NCBI RefSeq assembly: GCF_001431465.1
Contig: NZ_LDJJ01000056.1
Location: forward strand, 1 to 64,000
From: Stenotrophomonas terrae
GTDB lineage: Bacteria > Pseudomonadota > Gammaproteobacteria > Xanthomonadales > Xanthomonadaceae
Length of the DNA stretch: 64,000 nucleotides
Reading direction: 5' to 3'
Part shown: in pieces, positions 39,242 to 47,561 of the stretch
Layout: the number at the start of each line of letters is the position of its first letter
Position numbering within the stretch: position 1 is the first letter of the stretch
Translations under genes and position numbers: made by a program
The notes under the pieces: generated by a model
What the model saw: the letters and a program-made list of their open reading frames with translations, nothing else
Databases searched by the model: none
What the model was told of the DNA's origin: nothing

Positions 39242-39493
39242 GTAGTGCCGAGCCATGCTCGGCAGGGGCTCAACCAGCCCCGTAGTGCCGAGCCATGCTC
39301 GGCAGAGGCTTCACCGGTAATGCCCAGCGCAGCCAGCCGGTAGTGCCGAGCCATGCTCGGCAGGGGCTTCACCGGTAATGCCCCAGCGCAGCATGGCTGC
39401 GCTCTACAGGTGAAGCCAGCAAGCAAGCAGCCGCTCCCACAAGCATTACAAACATCGCGTGGAAGGCCCCTGCCGAGCATGGCTCGGCACTAC
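39242..39493. repeat. SMAG cluster between thiS and thiG
   Basis: Five elements: plus-oriented copies at 39242-39265, 39282-39305 and 39340-39363, a variant with altered but complementary arms (AGCGCAGCATGGCTGCGCT) at 39383-39406, and a minus copy at 39470-39493. A fragment of the GGGAGCGG repeat (CCGCTCCCACAAGC) lies near 39431. Nothing else is in the 290-base gap. Confidence 0.85.
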
Positions 39494-39502
39494 CGGCAGC
39501 CC

Positions 39503-39703
39503 TCAACCACCACCCAACGCATGCACAATTTCCACCACGTCACCGTCCTGCAGTGGGTGGGACGCATGCTGGCTGCGCGGCACGATCTGGCTGTTGATCT
39601 CAACTGCCACGCGGCGCTCGGCCAGCCCTTCGGCGGCCAGCAGTTCGATCAGCAGCAGGTTGGGCTGTACCTGGCGGAGTTCGCCATTCAGATGGATATT
39701 CAT
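39503..39703 (-). CDS. thiS: sulfur carrier protein ThiS
   Basis: 66 residues, ubiquitin-like fold: MNIHLNGELRQV at the start, a VAVEINSQIVPRSQH strand in the middle and DGDVVEIVHALGGG at the end. The C-terminal Gly-Gly is adenylated and thiocarboxylated and gives sulfur to ThiG. One glycine more than the usual GG end is present. ATG at 39703. Transcription into thiG must cross the SMAG cluster, whose hairpins may alter the ratio of the two products. Confidence 0.9.
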   Translation of the reverse strand: MNIHLNGELRQVQPNLLLIELLAAEGLAERRVAVEINSQIVPRSQHASHPLQDGDVVEIVHALGGG

Positions 39704-39847
39704 GCCGCCATTCTCGCCAGCGCTGGTGCAAAAGCCCAGCCGCCAGACAGTTTGCGGCGGCGCAGCGTGTGTGTCTTACGCAGTAATGAAAACATAACAA
39801 CGTGCGGCGGCGTATGTCCGCCGGCTTTCCCCACCCAGGAGTTGAAC

Positions 39848-41668
39848 ATGTCCCTATCTCTTCGCCCGCTGCGCGCTGCCGTGGCTGTTGCCATCGCCCT
39901 GGCTGCAGTGCCGGCCATGGCGCAGTCGCCGTATTCCAAGACGGTGTTCTTCGGCGACAGCCTGACCGATACCGGCTACTTCCGCCCGGTGCTGATGAAG
40001 TTGGACCCGAATGCTGCCCTTGTTGGCCGTTTCACCACCAACCCGGGTTGGGTGTGGGCGGACTATGTAGCCGACCAGTACGGCACCAACGCCAGCCCCA
40101 ACGGCAACGGCCAGACCGGTGACAACTATGCCGTCGGTGGCGCCCGCGTGGGTGTGGACGCGGTGGGTGCGCTGGGCGCGACGCCGTCGATGAAGACGCA
40201 GATGGCCACCTACCTGGCGGCCAATGGCGGCAAGGCTGATGCCAATGCGCTGTATACGGTGTGGGGCGGTGCCAATGATCTGTTCGCGGTGCAGGCCGCA
40301 CCGGCGCAGGCGCAGGCCATCATCGGTGCTGCCGTGACTGACCAGATCGGCATTGTCGGTACGTTGAAGGCGGCCGGTGCCGAATACGTGATGGTGCCGA
40401 ACCTGCCCGATATCGGTTTGACCCCGGCCTCGCGTGCGGGTGGTGCAGTGGGCATGGCGCAGGGTACCGCGCTGGCCAAGGCTTACAACGACGCCCTGTT
40501 TGGTGGCCTGAAGCAGGCCGGGCTGCAGGTGATCCCGGTGGATACCTTCACCATCCTGCAGGAAATCGTCGGCAATCCCGGCACCTATGGTTTCACCAAT
40601 GTCAGCAACATGGCCTGCACCTCGGCCTCGTCGGTTACCTGCTCGCCGCTGAGTCTGGCAGCGCCGAATGCAAACAACACCTATGTGTTTGCCGATGGCG
40701 TGCACCCGACCACGGCTGCCCACCAGATCCTTGGCGAATACGCCATCTCGGTGCTGGAAGCGCCGCGCCTGCAGCAGGTGCTGAGCCATTCGGCACAGAC
40801 CACCGGCCGCGCTCGCGCCGATCAGGTGGGCGCGCACGTGGGTTCACAGCCGGCCGATGGCCTGAGCTGGTGGGGCAACCTGCGCGGCGACATGCAGCGT
40901 TATGCGCATGCCGACCTGTACGACGGCATGGCCCCGGCCGGCCTGTTTGGTGTGGATTGGACACGTGATGGTCTGGTGCTGGGTGGCTTTGCTGGCTACG
41001 GTCGCATGGACGCCGACTTCGGCAACAGCAAGGGTGACTTCACCCAGGACGACACCACTCTGGGTCTGTTTGCCGGCTGGTACGGCGAGCGCGCCTGGGT
41101 CAACGGCCAGTTGAGCTACAGCTGGTTGGGCTATGACGTGACCCGCAAGGTGCAGCTGGGCCCGGCCACCCGTGAGCACAAGGGCTCGCCGGACGGCAGC
41201 AACCTGACCGCTGCCATCAATGCCGGTTACGAGTTCGGCCAGGCCGGTGGCTTCCGCCACGGTCCGGTAGCGGCGGTGATCTGGCAGAAGGTGAAGCTGG
41301 ACGGCTATGTGGAAAGCAACGCCAACGCCACCGCGCTGGGCTATGCCGACCAGGAGCTGGATTCGACCGTGGGCCGGATCGGCTGGCAGGCCCGCTTCGA
41401 CGGCGCCAGCGTGCAGCCGTACGTGCAGGTCACCTATGACCACGAGTTCGAGGACGGCAAGCAGGCCAGCGCCTGGTTGCAGACCATGGCCGACGTGGGC
41501 ACGTACAAGGTGCCGGGGCTGGAGTTCGACCGCAACTACGCTACCGCTGTGCTCGGCGCCCGTCTCAAGCTGTGGGGCCTGGACAGCAATATCGGCCTGA
41601 GCACCACGACGATGCAGAAGTCGGCACGTGATGCCACCGTGTTCGCCAGTTTCGGTGGCAGCTTCTAA
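39848..41668 (+). CDS. GDSL-type esterase autotransporter (EstA-like)
   Basis: 606 residues. A signal peptide ends at AMAQS (residue 26). The passenger is an SGNH hydrolase: block I FFGDSLTDTGYF with Ser38 as nucleophile, the Gly block NYAVGGARVG, block III GGANDLFAV near 139, and the Asp-His pair in DGVHPTTAAHQIL near 283-287. Residues about 330-606 form the 12-strand autotransporter barrel and end in SFGGSF. It is an outer-membrane-anchored esterase or lipase facing outward. ATG at 39848 follows CAGGAGTTGAAC. A strong terminator follows. Confidence 0.93.
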   Translation: MSLSLRPLRAAVAVAIALAAVPAMAQSPYSKTVFFGDSLTDTGYFRPVLMKLDPNAALVGRFTTNPGWVWADYVADQYGTNASPNGNGQTGDNYAVGGARVGVDAVGALGATPSMKTQMATYLAANGGKADANALYTVWGGANDLFAVQAAPAQAQAIIGAAVTDQIGIVGTLKAAGAEYVMVPNLPDIGLTPASRAGGAVGMAQGTALAKAYNDALFGGLKQAGLQVIPVDTFTILQEIVGNPGTYGFTNVSNMACTSASSVTCSPLSLAAPNANNTYVFADGVHPTTAAHQILGEYAISVLEAPRLQQVLSHSAQTTGRARADQVGAHVGSQPADGLSWWGNLRGDMQRYAHADLYDGMAPAGLFGVDWTRDGLVLGGFAGYGRMDADFGNSKGDFTQDDTTLGLFAGWYGERAWVNGQLSYSWLGYDVTRKVQLGPATREHKGSPDGSNLTAAINAGYEFGQAGGFRHGPVAAVIWQKVKLDGYVESNANATALGYADQELDSTVGRIGWQARFDGASVQPYVQVTYDHEFEDGKQASAWLQTMADVGTYKVPGLEFDRNYATAVLGARLKLWGLDSNIGLSTTTMQKSARDATVFASFGGSF

Positions 41669-41706
41669 GTTGACGTAGTAGCAATTGATTACGACGTTGT
41701 GTGTGG

Positions 41707-41741
41707 GAGGCGGTGCCGCATCTGCGGCATCGCCTCTTTTT
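41707..41741 (+). terminator. intrinsic terminator of the esterase gene
   Basis: Stem GAGGCGGTGCCG (41707-41718) pairs with CGGCATCGCCTC (41725-41736), with one G-T pair, and is followed by five T. Confidence 0.88.
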
Positions 41742-41916
41742 GCATGTGGGGCAGGGGAACCGCTGGAGCGCCCGCAGGACGGCGGTTTGCAACGCTCTGC
41801 GACGGGGTGCCAGTGCCAGGGAAACACCTGCCCAGGCCGGGTTCTGTGCGGCGGAAACCGGCAGTTGCGGGCGTTGCTTTGTCCCAGCGTGGCGCATAGA
41901 CTTCACCCTCGCCAAC

Positions 41917-41990
41917 GCGGGCGTAGCTCAATGGTAGAGCTGTAGCTTCCCAAGCTACTGACGAGGGTTCGATTCCCTTCGCCCGCTCCA
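41917..41990 (+). tRNA. tRNA-Gly (anticodon CCC)
   Basis: The 74-base cloverleaf has acceptor arms GCGGGCG/CGCCCGC, D arm GCTCAATGGTAGAGC, anticodon stem GTAGC/GCTAC with loop TTCCCAA (anticodon CCC), T arm GAGGGTTCGATTCCCTT and an encoded CCA end at 41988-41990. It lies alone between the esterase gene and rimK. Confidence 0.96.
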
Positions 41991-42135
41991 TGGCTTGGCC
42001 GATTGTTGACGGGATCGGGGCAGTAACAGGCCTGCCAACCGCGCGCTGAAGTCCAGCTCCCAACTCCTCGATTCAGATCATCCGGAACCGGTAACGCCGC
42101 GATATGCTGCGCGCCTACCGACCACTCCCGCCGCG

Positions 42136-43011
42136 ATGAAACTGGCCATTCTTTCCCGTAATACCAAGTTGTACTCGACCCGCCGCCTGGTCGAAGCTGC
42201 CCGTTCGCGTGGCCATACGGTGCGCATACTCGATCCGCTGCGCTGCTATATGCGCATCACCTCCAGCGGCTTTGGCATGCATTACAAGGGCAAGGCGCTG
42301 ACCGGGATAGATGTGGTGATTCCGCGTATCGGTGCGTCCATCACCCGCTACGGCACGGCGGTACTGCGGCAGTTCGAGATGATGGGTGCACGGACCCCCA
42401 ACCCTTCCGATGCGATCCTGCGCGCACGCGACAAGTTGCGTGCCCACCAATTGCTTGCCGCCAAGGGCATCGACATGCCGGTGACGGTGTTTGGCGACAA
42501 CCCGGACGATACCGACGACCTGCTGTCGATGCTGGGGCCGCCGCCGCATGTGGTGAAGCTCAGCGAAGGCACCCAGGGCAGGGGGGTGATCCTCACTGAA
42601 AAGCTCAGTGCATCCAAGGGCACCGTCGAGGCCCTGCGCGGGCTGTACGCCAACTTCCTGGTGCAGGAGTTCATCGCCGAGGCCCAGGGCGCGGACCTGC
42701 GCTGCCTGGTGGTGGGCGACCAGGTGGTGGCGACCATGCGCCGGCAGGCGCAGGAAGGTGACTTCCGCTCCAATCTTCACGCCGGCGGCGTTGCCGAACG
42801 GGTGCAGTGCAGCAAGGCCGAGCAACAAGTGGCGATACGCTCCGCCAAGGCCTTGGGGCTGGGGATTGCCGGCGTCGACCTGATCCGCTCCAAGCGTGGG
42901 CCGCTGGTGTTGGAGGTCAATTCGACCCCTGGGCTGGAGGGCATCGAGGGGGTGTCGGGGGACGATATTGCAGGGCGGATGATCGAATACGTGACCAGCC
43001 TCAAGCGCTGA
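42136..43011 (+). CDS. rimK: RimK-type ATP-grasp ligase
   Basis: 291 residues. ATP-grasp order: N-terminal [41 protein letters not shown] near residue 62, [15 protein letters not shown] near 139 (ATP lysine and glycine loop), [19 protein letters not shown] near 175 and [14 protein letters not shown] near 260 (metal ligands). RimK adds glutamates to the C-terminus of ribosomal protein S6. Length and sequence match the E. coli protein closely. ATG at 42136. Confidence 0.94.
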   Translation: MKLAILSRNTKLYSTRRLVEAARSRGHTVRILDPLRCYMRITSSGFGMHYKGKALTGIDVVIPRIGASITRYGTAVLRQFEMMGARTPNPSDAILRARDKLRAHQLLAAKGIDMPVTVFGDNPDDTDDLLSMLGPPPHVVKLSEGTQGRGVILTEKLSASKGTVEALRGLYANFLVQEFIAEAQGADLRCLVVGDQVVATMRRQAQEGDFRSNLHAGGVAERVQCSKAEQQVAIRSAKALGLGIAGVDLIRSKRGPLVLEVNSTPGLEGIEGVSGDDIAGRMIEYVTSLKR

Positions 43012-43062
43012 GGCCGGGGGATGCAATTTGTTTGCATGGTTTTAACAAGCCTTTAATCCGGC

Positions 43063-43160
43063 GGGCCCTAGCCTGTTTCCACTGTGCCCAGCCCTCCTCA
43101 GTGGGTCCGGTGATCGGGAATTTTTAAGGCCCTGGCGGTTTTCGTCAGGGCCTTGTTTTT
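43063..43160 (+). ncRNA. candidate small RNA ending in a strong terminator
   Basis: After rimK there is a stem CCACTG (43079-43084)/CAGTGG (43099-43104) whose 14-base loop is C-rich (TGCCCAGCCCTCCT). Then a terminator follows: AAGGCCCTG (43126-43134)/CAGGGCCTT (43146-43154) with GTTTTTG. A possible -35 TTGTTT and -10 CTTTAA with a 17-base spacer lie at about 43028-43056. C-rich loops are typical of small RNAs that pair with G-rich ribosome sites. It may instead be only the rimK terminator region. Confidence 0.4.
43126..43160 (+). terminator. intrinsic terminator downstream of rimK
   Basis: A nine-base perfect stem AAGGCCCTG/CAGGGCCTT with an 11-base loop is followed by GTTTTTG. It is the 3' end of the candidate small RNA or of the rimK transcript. 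Confidence 0.85.
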
Positions 43161-43232
43161 GCCCGATTGCCCAGCTGTTGTTGTACGGCGACGGCAGCGC
43201 TAGAGTTAGTCAAATCCACTGAGAGAGTCGGT

Positions 43233-43697
43233 ATGGCACGGAAGTTATTGCTTTTATTGGTTTTGGCTACCCCCGTAGTGGTTTTTGCGAAGCCTGCAGA
43301 GCTTCCCTTGCGCTCCGGCGAGTCTTTCCAGGTCCAGCAGCAGAAGGTTCAAGCCGATCTGCGGGGTGGGGAGGTTTATAGCGAGATATCTGCCGAGAAC
43401 CGCGGCCGGGTGCTCGAGGCGCTTGAGCGCATGTCCTCACTCATCGGTGAAGGTAGCGTCGAGTCGCTTTCACCGGAGAAAAAGGTCGCGGCCTTCAACG
43501 ATCAGGAGCTTGTCAATAATTTGCTTACCCAGGCACGGGAAGACAGCCGGCTGATCTGTCGCCGTGAGAAGACTCTTGGCTCGCAGATGACAACGAGCCA
43601 GTGTTTTACAGTCGCCGAGCGTGAGCGCATGAAGCAGAACTCTCAGAGCTATATGCGGTCTATGCAGAGTGGCAAGGACGTAAAAGTCGGCAACTGA
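43233..43697 (+). CDS. secreted protein of unknown function
   Basis: 154 residues. A signal peptide (KLLLLLVLATPVVVFAKP) ends at about residue 19. The mature part is helical and charged, with two Cys (LICRREK near 109; TSQCFTV near 123) that may form a disulfide, and a possible coiled-coil from about 30 to 105. No known domain is recognised. The ATG at 43233 follows GAGAGAG. It is a single gene between the rimK terminator and colR, with its own hairpin after the stop. G+C appears slightly below the neighbours. Confidence 0.7.
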   Translation: MARKLLLLLVLATPVVVFAKPAELPLRSGESFQVQQQKVQADLRGGEVYSEISAENRGRVLEALERMSSLIGEGSVESLSPEKKVAAFNDQELVNNLLTQAREDSRLICRREKTLGSQMTTSQCFTVAERERMKQNSQSYMRSMQSGKDVKVGN

Positions 43698-43706
43698 GTG
43701 TTGATT

Positions 43707-43744
43707 GGCAGGTGGGTAGCTGCATAAATGTGTGGCTACCTGCC
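43707..43744 (+). terminator. hairpin after the secreted-protein gene
   Basis: GGCAGGT plus TAGC (43707-43720, with a GGG bulge) pairs with GCTACCTGCC (43735-43744). No T-tract follows. Confidence 0.5.
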
Positions 43745-43794
43745 GTCATCCGGATGTAAGAAGTTAACGATGGGTGTGCTGTAATTCCTCGCAA

Positions 43795-43812
43795 GCGGAC
43801 TTCTGAGTCCGC
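43795..43812 (+). promoter_or_regulatory. hairpin in the colR leader
   Basis: GCGGACT-TCTG-AGTCCGC is a perfect seven-base stem 33 bases before the GTG start of colR. It could be a leader structure or an upstream terminator (CTGTACTTTTC follows). Confidence 0.45.
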
Positions 43813-43845
43813 CTGTACTTTTCAAGACATAAGGTAATCGCCCAC

Positions 43846-44523
43846 GTGCGCATTCTTGTAATCGAAGACAACAGCGACATTGCAGCCAACCTTGGTGACT
43901 ATCTCGAGGATCGCGGGCATACGGTCGATTTCGCTGCTGATGGCGTGACCGGCCTGCATCTGGCCGTGGTGCATGAATTCGACGCGATCGTGCTCGATCT
44001 CAATCTGCCGGGCATGGATGGCATCGAGGTCTGCCGCAAGCTGCGCAACGATGCGCGCAAGCAGACGCCGGTGCTGATGCTCACCGCCCGCGACTCGCTG
44101 GACAACAAGCTGGCCGGCTTTGATTCCGGTGCCGATGACTACCTGATCAAGCCGTTCGCGCTGCAGGAAGTGGAAGTGCGGCTCAATGCATTGTCGCGGC
44201 GTGGAAAGGGTGCACACACCCGCGTGCTGGAAGTGGGTGACCTGGAATACAACCTGGACACGCTGGAAGTACGCCGCCAGGGCAAGCTGCTGCAGCTCAA
44301 CCCGACCGCGCTGAAGATCCTGCAGGCATTGATGGAGGCCTCGCCGGCAGTGGTTACCCGGCAGGAGCTGGAAACCCGCGTCTGGGGCGAGGAACTGCCG
44401 GATTCGGACTCGCTGCGTGTGCATATCCACGGCTTGCGCGCGGTGGTGGACAAGCCGTTTGAAGTGCCGATGATCCAGACACGCCACGGCATTGGTTACC
44501 GCATCTCTGCACCCGATGCCTGA
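43846..44523 (+). CDS. colR: OmpR/PhoB-family response regulator, ColR-like
   Basis: 225 residues. The receiver domain has the acidic pair at residues 7-8, phospho-acceptor Asp51 (VLDLNLPGMDG) and Lys102 (DYLIKPF). The C-terminal winged helix (residues about 125-220) ends RTRHGIGYRISAP. Sequence and position near the pil locus match ColR of Xanthomonas, a regulator of membrane stress and metal tolerance and, in pathogens, virulence; the name is from memory of the family. The GTG start at 43846 lacks a strong ribosome site. It overlaps the kinase gene by 8 bases. Confidence 0.82.
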   Translation: MRILVIEDNSDIAANLGDYLEDRGHTVDFAADGVTGLHLAVVHEFDAIVLDLNLPGMDGIEVCRKLRNDARKQTPVLMLTARDSLDNKLAGFDSGADDYLIKPFALQEVEVRLNALSRRGKGAHTRVLEVGDLEYNLDTLEVRRQGKLLQLNPTALKILQALMEASPAVVTRQELETRVWGEELPDSDSLRVHIHGLRAVVDKPFEVPMIQTRHGIGYRISAPDA

Positions 44524-45856
44524 AACAGCCCTGCCTGAGGTCGTGCGCAGGCGCGGACGCTATCGTCGGCGCCTGCGCAGCCGCATCATCCTGTCGTTCG
44601 TCCTGTTGGGCTTCTGCCTGACCACGCTGTTCGCCTTCGCGACGAACTGGGCGCGGATGCGCGTGGAAAACCAGCTGGTTGAGGACGTGATGAATCGCAA
44701 CCTCGACGCTTCCTGGCAGAGCTACATGCGCAGTGGCGGCACTGATGTGGTTGCGCCGGTGCAGCAGATGCGGGCCTTCCTGTTCAGGCCGGACAAGCTC
44801 GAAGGGCTGCGTCGTGACTACCCAGAATGGGAAGGGTTGCAGGACGGCATCCATACGATCAATGGAGAGGATGCCGAAGGCAAACCTTTCTCCTACAAGG
44901 TAGGTGTTCGTAAAACACCGGATGCCTGGTTTTTTATTGCTTACGACATGGGCCAGGCGCTTCGTGGTGAGCAGCAACTCAACCGCGCGCTGTTCCTGTC
45001 GGTAATCATCTTCAGCCTGCTGTCCTGGGTGTTGGGCTGGTGGTCTGCCTCGCGCGTGATGCGGCCGGTATCGGACCTGGCCTCCCGGCTGCGGGCCTAC
45101 CGCGGCGGTGCCAAGCATCCCGAACCTTTGGCGCCGCGTTTCCCGGACGATGAAGTTGGCCAGCTGGCCGAGGCTTTGGATGACTATTCCGAGCGCCTGA
45201 CCGAAGTGGTCCAGCGTGACCGCGAGTTCAATGCCGACGTCAGCCATGAGCTGCGCACGCCGCTGGCGGTGATCCGCGGTGCTACCGAGCTGCTGTTGGC
45301 GCGGCCCAATCTGGATGAAAAAGTGCTGCAGCGCTTGCAGCGCATCCAGCGCGCAGAGCAGCAATGCAGTGACTTGATCGGCTCGTTGTTATTGCTGTCG
45401 CGCAATGAACGCGCGCAGGGCAGCAGCAATGTCGCCCGGGTTGCCGAGCAGCTGCTTGAATCCCATCGTGCCCAGCTCGGTGGCAAGCCCTTGGAATTGG
45501 TGCTGGAAGGATCGCGCGAGCTGGTGGTCGATGCGCCTGAGTCGGCGCTGTCGGTGGCGCTGGGCAACCTGATCGGCAATGCGGTGAAGTATTCGCAGGA
45601 AGGTCGGGTGCTGGTACGAGTGGGCGCAAATGCGGTGGAAGTGATCGACAACGGCCCGGGACTGAGCGAAAAAGATGCTGCCAGTCTGTTCCAGCGCGGC
45701 TACCGCGGCACGCATGCTGGCCATTCGCAGGGCGGCGGGATCGGTTTGTCGATCGTCAGTCGACTGTGCGCGCTATACGGCTGGCAGGTGGACATCCGGC
45801 CGGGCAAGGAGCGCGGTGTGATTGCGACGCTGACATTTGCGCCTGAGCAGCCTTGA
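44516..45856 (+). CDS. colS: membrane sensor histidine kinase, ColS-like
   Basis: 446 residues. Two spans (about residues 24-43 and 159-176) enclose a periplasmic sensor of about 115 residues. That sensor contains E-D-A-E at 118-121, an ExxE pattern like the metal-binding motif of Pseudomonas ColS. A HAMP linker, the H-box DVSHELRTPLAVIRG (His244), N-box LIGNAVKYSQEG, and G-boxes VIDNGPGLSEKDA and QGGGIGLSIV follow. It phosphorylates the regulator encoded just before it. ATG at 44516 overlaps that gene by 8 bases. Confidence 0.82.
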   Translation: MPETALPEVVRRRGRYRRRLRSRIILSFVLLGFCLTTLFAFATNWARMRVENQLVEDVMNRNLDASWQSYMRSGGTDVVAPVQQMRAFLFRPDKLEGLRRDYPEWEGLQDGIHTINGEDAEGKPFSYKVGVRKTPDAWFFIAYDMGQALRGEQQLNRALFLSVIIFSLLSWVLGWWSASRVMRPVSDLASRLRAYRGGAKHPEPLAPRFPDDEVGQLAEALDDYSERLTEVVQRDREFNADVSHELRTPLAVIRGATELLLARPNLDEKVLQRLQRIQRAEQQCSDLIGSLLLLSRNERAQGSSNVARVAEQLLESHRAQLGGKPLELVLEGSRELVVDAPESALSVALGNLIGNAVKYSQEGRVLVRVGANAVEVIDNGPGLSEKDAASLFQRGYRGTHAGHSQGGGIGLSIVSRLCALYGWQVDIRPGKERGVIATLTFAPEQP

Positions 45857-45892
45857 GTTGGAATCGAGTGCTCCGGCCTGCTTGAGCTGGCT

Positions 45893-45920
45893 GGCGGATG
45901 GCGGATGGCGGATGGCGGAC
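45893..45920 (+). repeat. heptanucleotide tandem repeat
   Basis: Four tandem units of GGCGGAT (the last ends in C) occur shortly after the colS stop. Copy number may vary between strains. It is outside any gene. Confidence 0.8.
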
Positions 45921-45951
45921 GGCCAAGTGGCGCCGAATGACCCGCTTTTAG

Positions 45952-45989
45952 CCCCTCTCCCGCCAACGGGAGAGGGGTTGGGGTGAGGG
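45952..45989. repeat. CCCCTCTCCCG-type palindrome, likely bidirectional terminator
   Basis: CCCCTCTCCCG (45952-45962) and CGGGAGAGGGG (45967-45977) form a perfect 11-base stem with loop CCAA, followed by TTGGGGTGAGGG. It lies between the convergent colS and coaE and recurs at 61508-61533 and 61600-61625. Confidence 0.8.
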
Positions 45990-46017
45990 CGCTCTCTGCG
46001 CGTAGTTGAAACTGCGG

Positions 46018-46635
46018 TCAGGCCGACGCCCCAGCAAGCTTCCGATAGCGTGCATCCAGTGCATCGATATGCAGCTGTAGCGCATCCGGATGCCCGTCAT
46101 TGACGATCACATCATCAGCTAGCGCCAAGCGCTGCGCGCGGCTGGCCTGCGCCTGGATCATGCGCTCGGCCAATGCCGCATCGATGCTGTCGCGGTTGAG
46201 CAGGCGTGCGTGCTGCACCTGTTCCGGGGCATCGACGACAAGGATCCGGTTCAACCAGGGATAGGTCGGGCGGCCACCCGCTTCGGTAAGTAGAGGAATC
46301 GCGGCGATCGCATAAGGACTGCTTGCCGCTTCGCAGATGCCGCGCACTCTTGCGCGGATGGCCGGATGGGTGATCGCTTCCAGTGCGCGGCGTTCATCGG
46401 GATTGGCGAATACACGCTGACGCAGGTAGGCCCGGTCCAGGCTGCCATCGGCCTGCAGAACCTCGGCACCAAACAGTTCGGCAATCGCCGCAAGAGCAGG
46501 GCTACCAATCGCAACAACCTCGCGCGCTGCGATATCCGCATCGGCCACGGTAATGCCCAGGGCCTCGAAACGCCGGCTGACTTCACTCTTGCCCGAGGCG
46601 ATGCCGCCGGTCAGTCCGACGATGAAATTGCTCAT
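46018..46635 (-). CDS. coaE: dephospho-CoA kinase
   Basis: 205 residues. The P-loop GLTGGIASGKSEVSRRFEALG is at residue 8. The family motif VVDADIAAREVV appears as VADADIAAREVV near 30, with HPAIRARV near 90 and the lid-region LLNRDSIDAALAERMIQAQ near 144. It phosphorylates dephospho-CoA in the last step of CoA synthesis. ATG at 46635. Its place after pilD is the usual xanthomonad and pseudomonad arrangement, although a terminator separates the two. Confidence 0.95.
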   Translation of the reverse strand: MSNFIVGLTGGIASGKSEVSRRFEALGITVADADIAAREVVAIGSPALAAIAELFGAEVLQADGSLDRAYLRQRVFANPDERRALEAITHPAIRARVRGICEAASSPYAIAAIPLLTEAGGRPTYPWLNRILVVDAPEQVQHARLLNRDSIDAALAERMIQAQASRAQRLALADDVIVNDGHPDALQLHIDALDARYRKLAGASA

Positions 46636-46652
46636 GCAATGTCTCCAAAACA

Positions 46653-46678
46653 ACAATGGCCCTCGAAGGGGCCATTGT
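46653..46678 (-). terminator. intrinsic terminator of pilD
   Basis: A perfect 10-base stem ACAATGGCCC (46653-46662)/GGGCCATTGT (46669-46678) is followed on the minus strand by TGTTTTGG. Confidence 0.75.
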
Positions 46679-46691
46679 CGCTGGTGATTGT

Positions 46692-47558
46692 TTATTGCTG
46701 TAGCCCAGCCAAGCGCATGTAGCCGCCTATCATCTGGTCGCCCCACATGAAGACCAGCCAGCCTGCGATGGCCAGGTAGGGGCCGAATGGAATCGGCGTG
46801 GCACGGTCGCGCCCGCGAGAGTACAGCCAGATCGAGCCGATGATGGCGCCGACCAGGGAGGACAGCAGGATGATCGGCAGGATGCCCTTCAGTCCGCACC
46901 AGGCGCCCAGCGCGGCCAGCAACTTGAAATCGCCATGACCCATGCCTTCCTTGCCGGTGATCTGCTTGAACAGCCACCACACCGTCCATAGCGACAGGTA
47001 ACCGACGGCGGCACCAATCAGCGCCGGCTTGGCGGGCATGTACAGGTTGTCCATGCTGCCTATCAGGCCCAGCCACATCAGCGGCAGGGTGAGCTGGTCG
47101 GGCAGCAGCTGGGTGCGCAGGTCGATGCCCGAGAGTGCGACCAGGAAGCAGCTCAGCACGATGGCGCCAAAGCCCTGCCAACCGAAGCCGAATTGCCAGA
47201 CGCTGGCCAGCACCATCAGGCTGGTGACCAGTTCCACGATCGGGTACTGGATGGAGATGGGCGCCTGGCAATGGCGGCACTTGCCGCGCAGGAACAGCCA
47301 ACTGAACAGCGGGATGTTCTCGTACCAGCTCAGCTTGTGCTTGCAGTGCGGGCAGTGCGAAGGCTCCACCACGATGCCCGGCGGCGGCGGCTCGTAGATA
47401 TCGGGCTCTTCGAGGATTTCGCGCGCATCGCGCTTCCACTGCCACTCCATGCGCTTGGGCAAGCGCAGGATCACTACGTTGAGGAAGCTGCCGATCAGCA
47501 GTCCCAGTCCGGCCGCGGCGGGATAGCCGAGACCGGGATGCTGGTCGAGAAATGCCAT
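46692..47558 (-). CDS. pilD: type IV prepilin peptidase and N-methyltransferase
   Basis: 288 residues. It cuts the leader from prepilins at Gly-Phe and methylates the new N-terminus, in the inner membrane. The zinc-binding cysteines C69/C72 and C94/C97 are present, and the aspartyl protease residues are D146 (SGIDLRTQLLPD) and D210 (GMGHGDFKLL). About eight spans are visible. It follows pilC by three bases and serves the two pilins encoded divergently. ATG at 47558. Confidence 0.96.
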   Translation of the reverse strand: MAFLDQHPGLGYPAAAGLGLLIGSFLNVVILRLPKRMEWQWKRDAREILEEPDIYEPPPPGIVVEPSHCPHCKHKLSWYENIPLFSWLFLRGKCRHCQAPISIQYPIVELVTSLMVLASVWQFGFGWQGFGAIVLSCFLVALSGIDLRTQLLPDQLTLPLMWLGLIGSMDNLYMPAKPALIGAAVGYLSLWTVWWLFKQITGKEGMGHGDFKLLAALGAWCGLKGILPIILLSSLVGAIIGSIWLYSRGRDRATPIPFGPYLAIAGWLVFMWGDQMIGGYMRLAGLQQ

Positions 47559-47561
47559 GTG

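Noticed and set aside
39242..39493. CRISPR-like cluster of five repeats
   Set aside because: Units differ in orientation and arm sequence and belong to the SMAG family seen elsewhere.
39213..39502. TPP riboswitch before thiG
   Set aside because: I looked for the conserved CTGAGA and ACCTGATC elements and found only REP sequences.
41689..42063. 124-codon minus-strand frame across the tRNA gene
   Set aside because: It runs through a terminator and tRNA-Gly on the other strand; no coding features.
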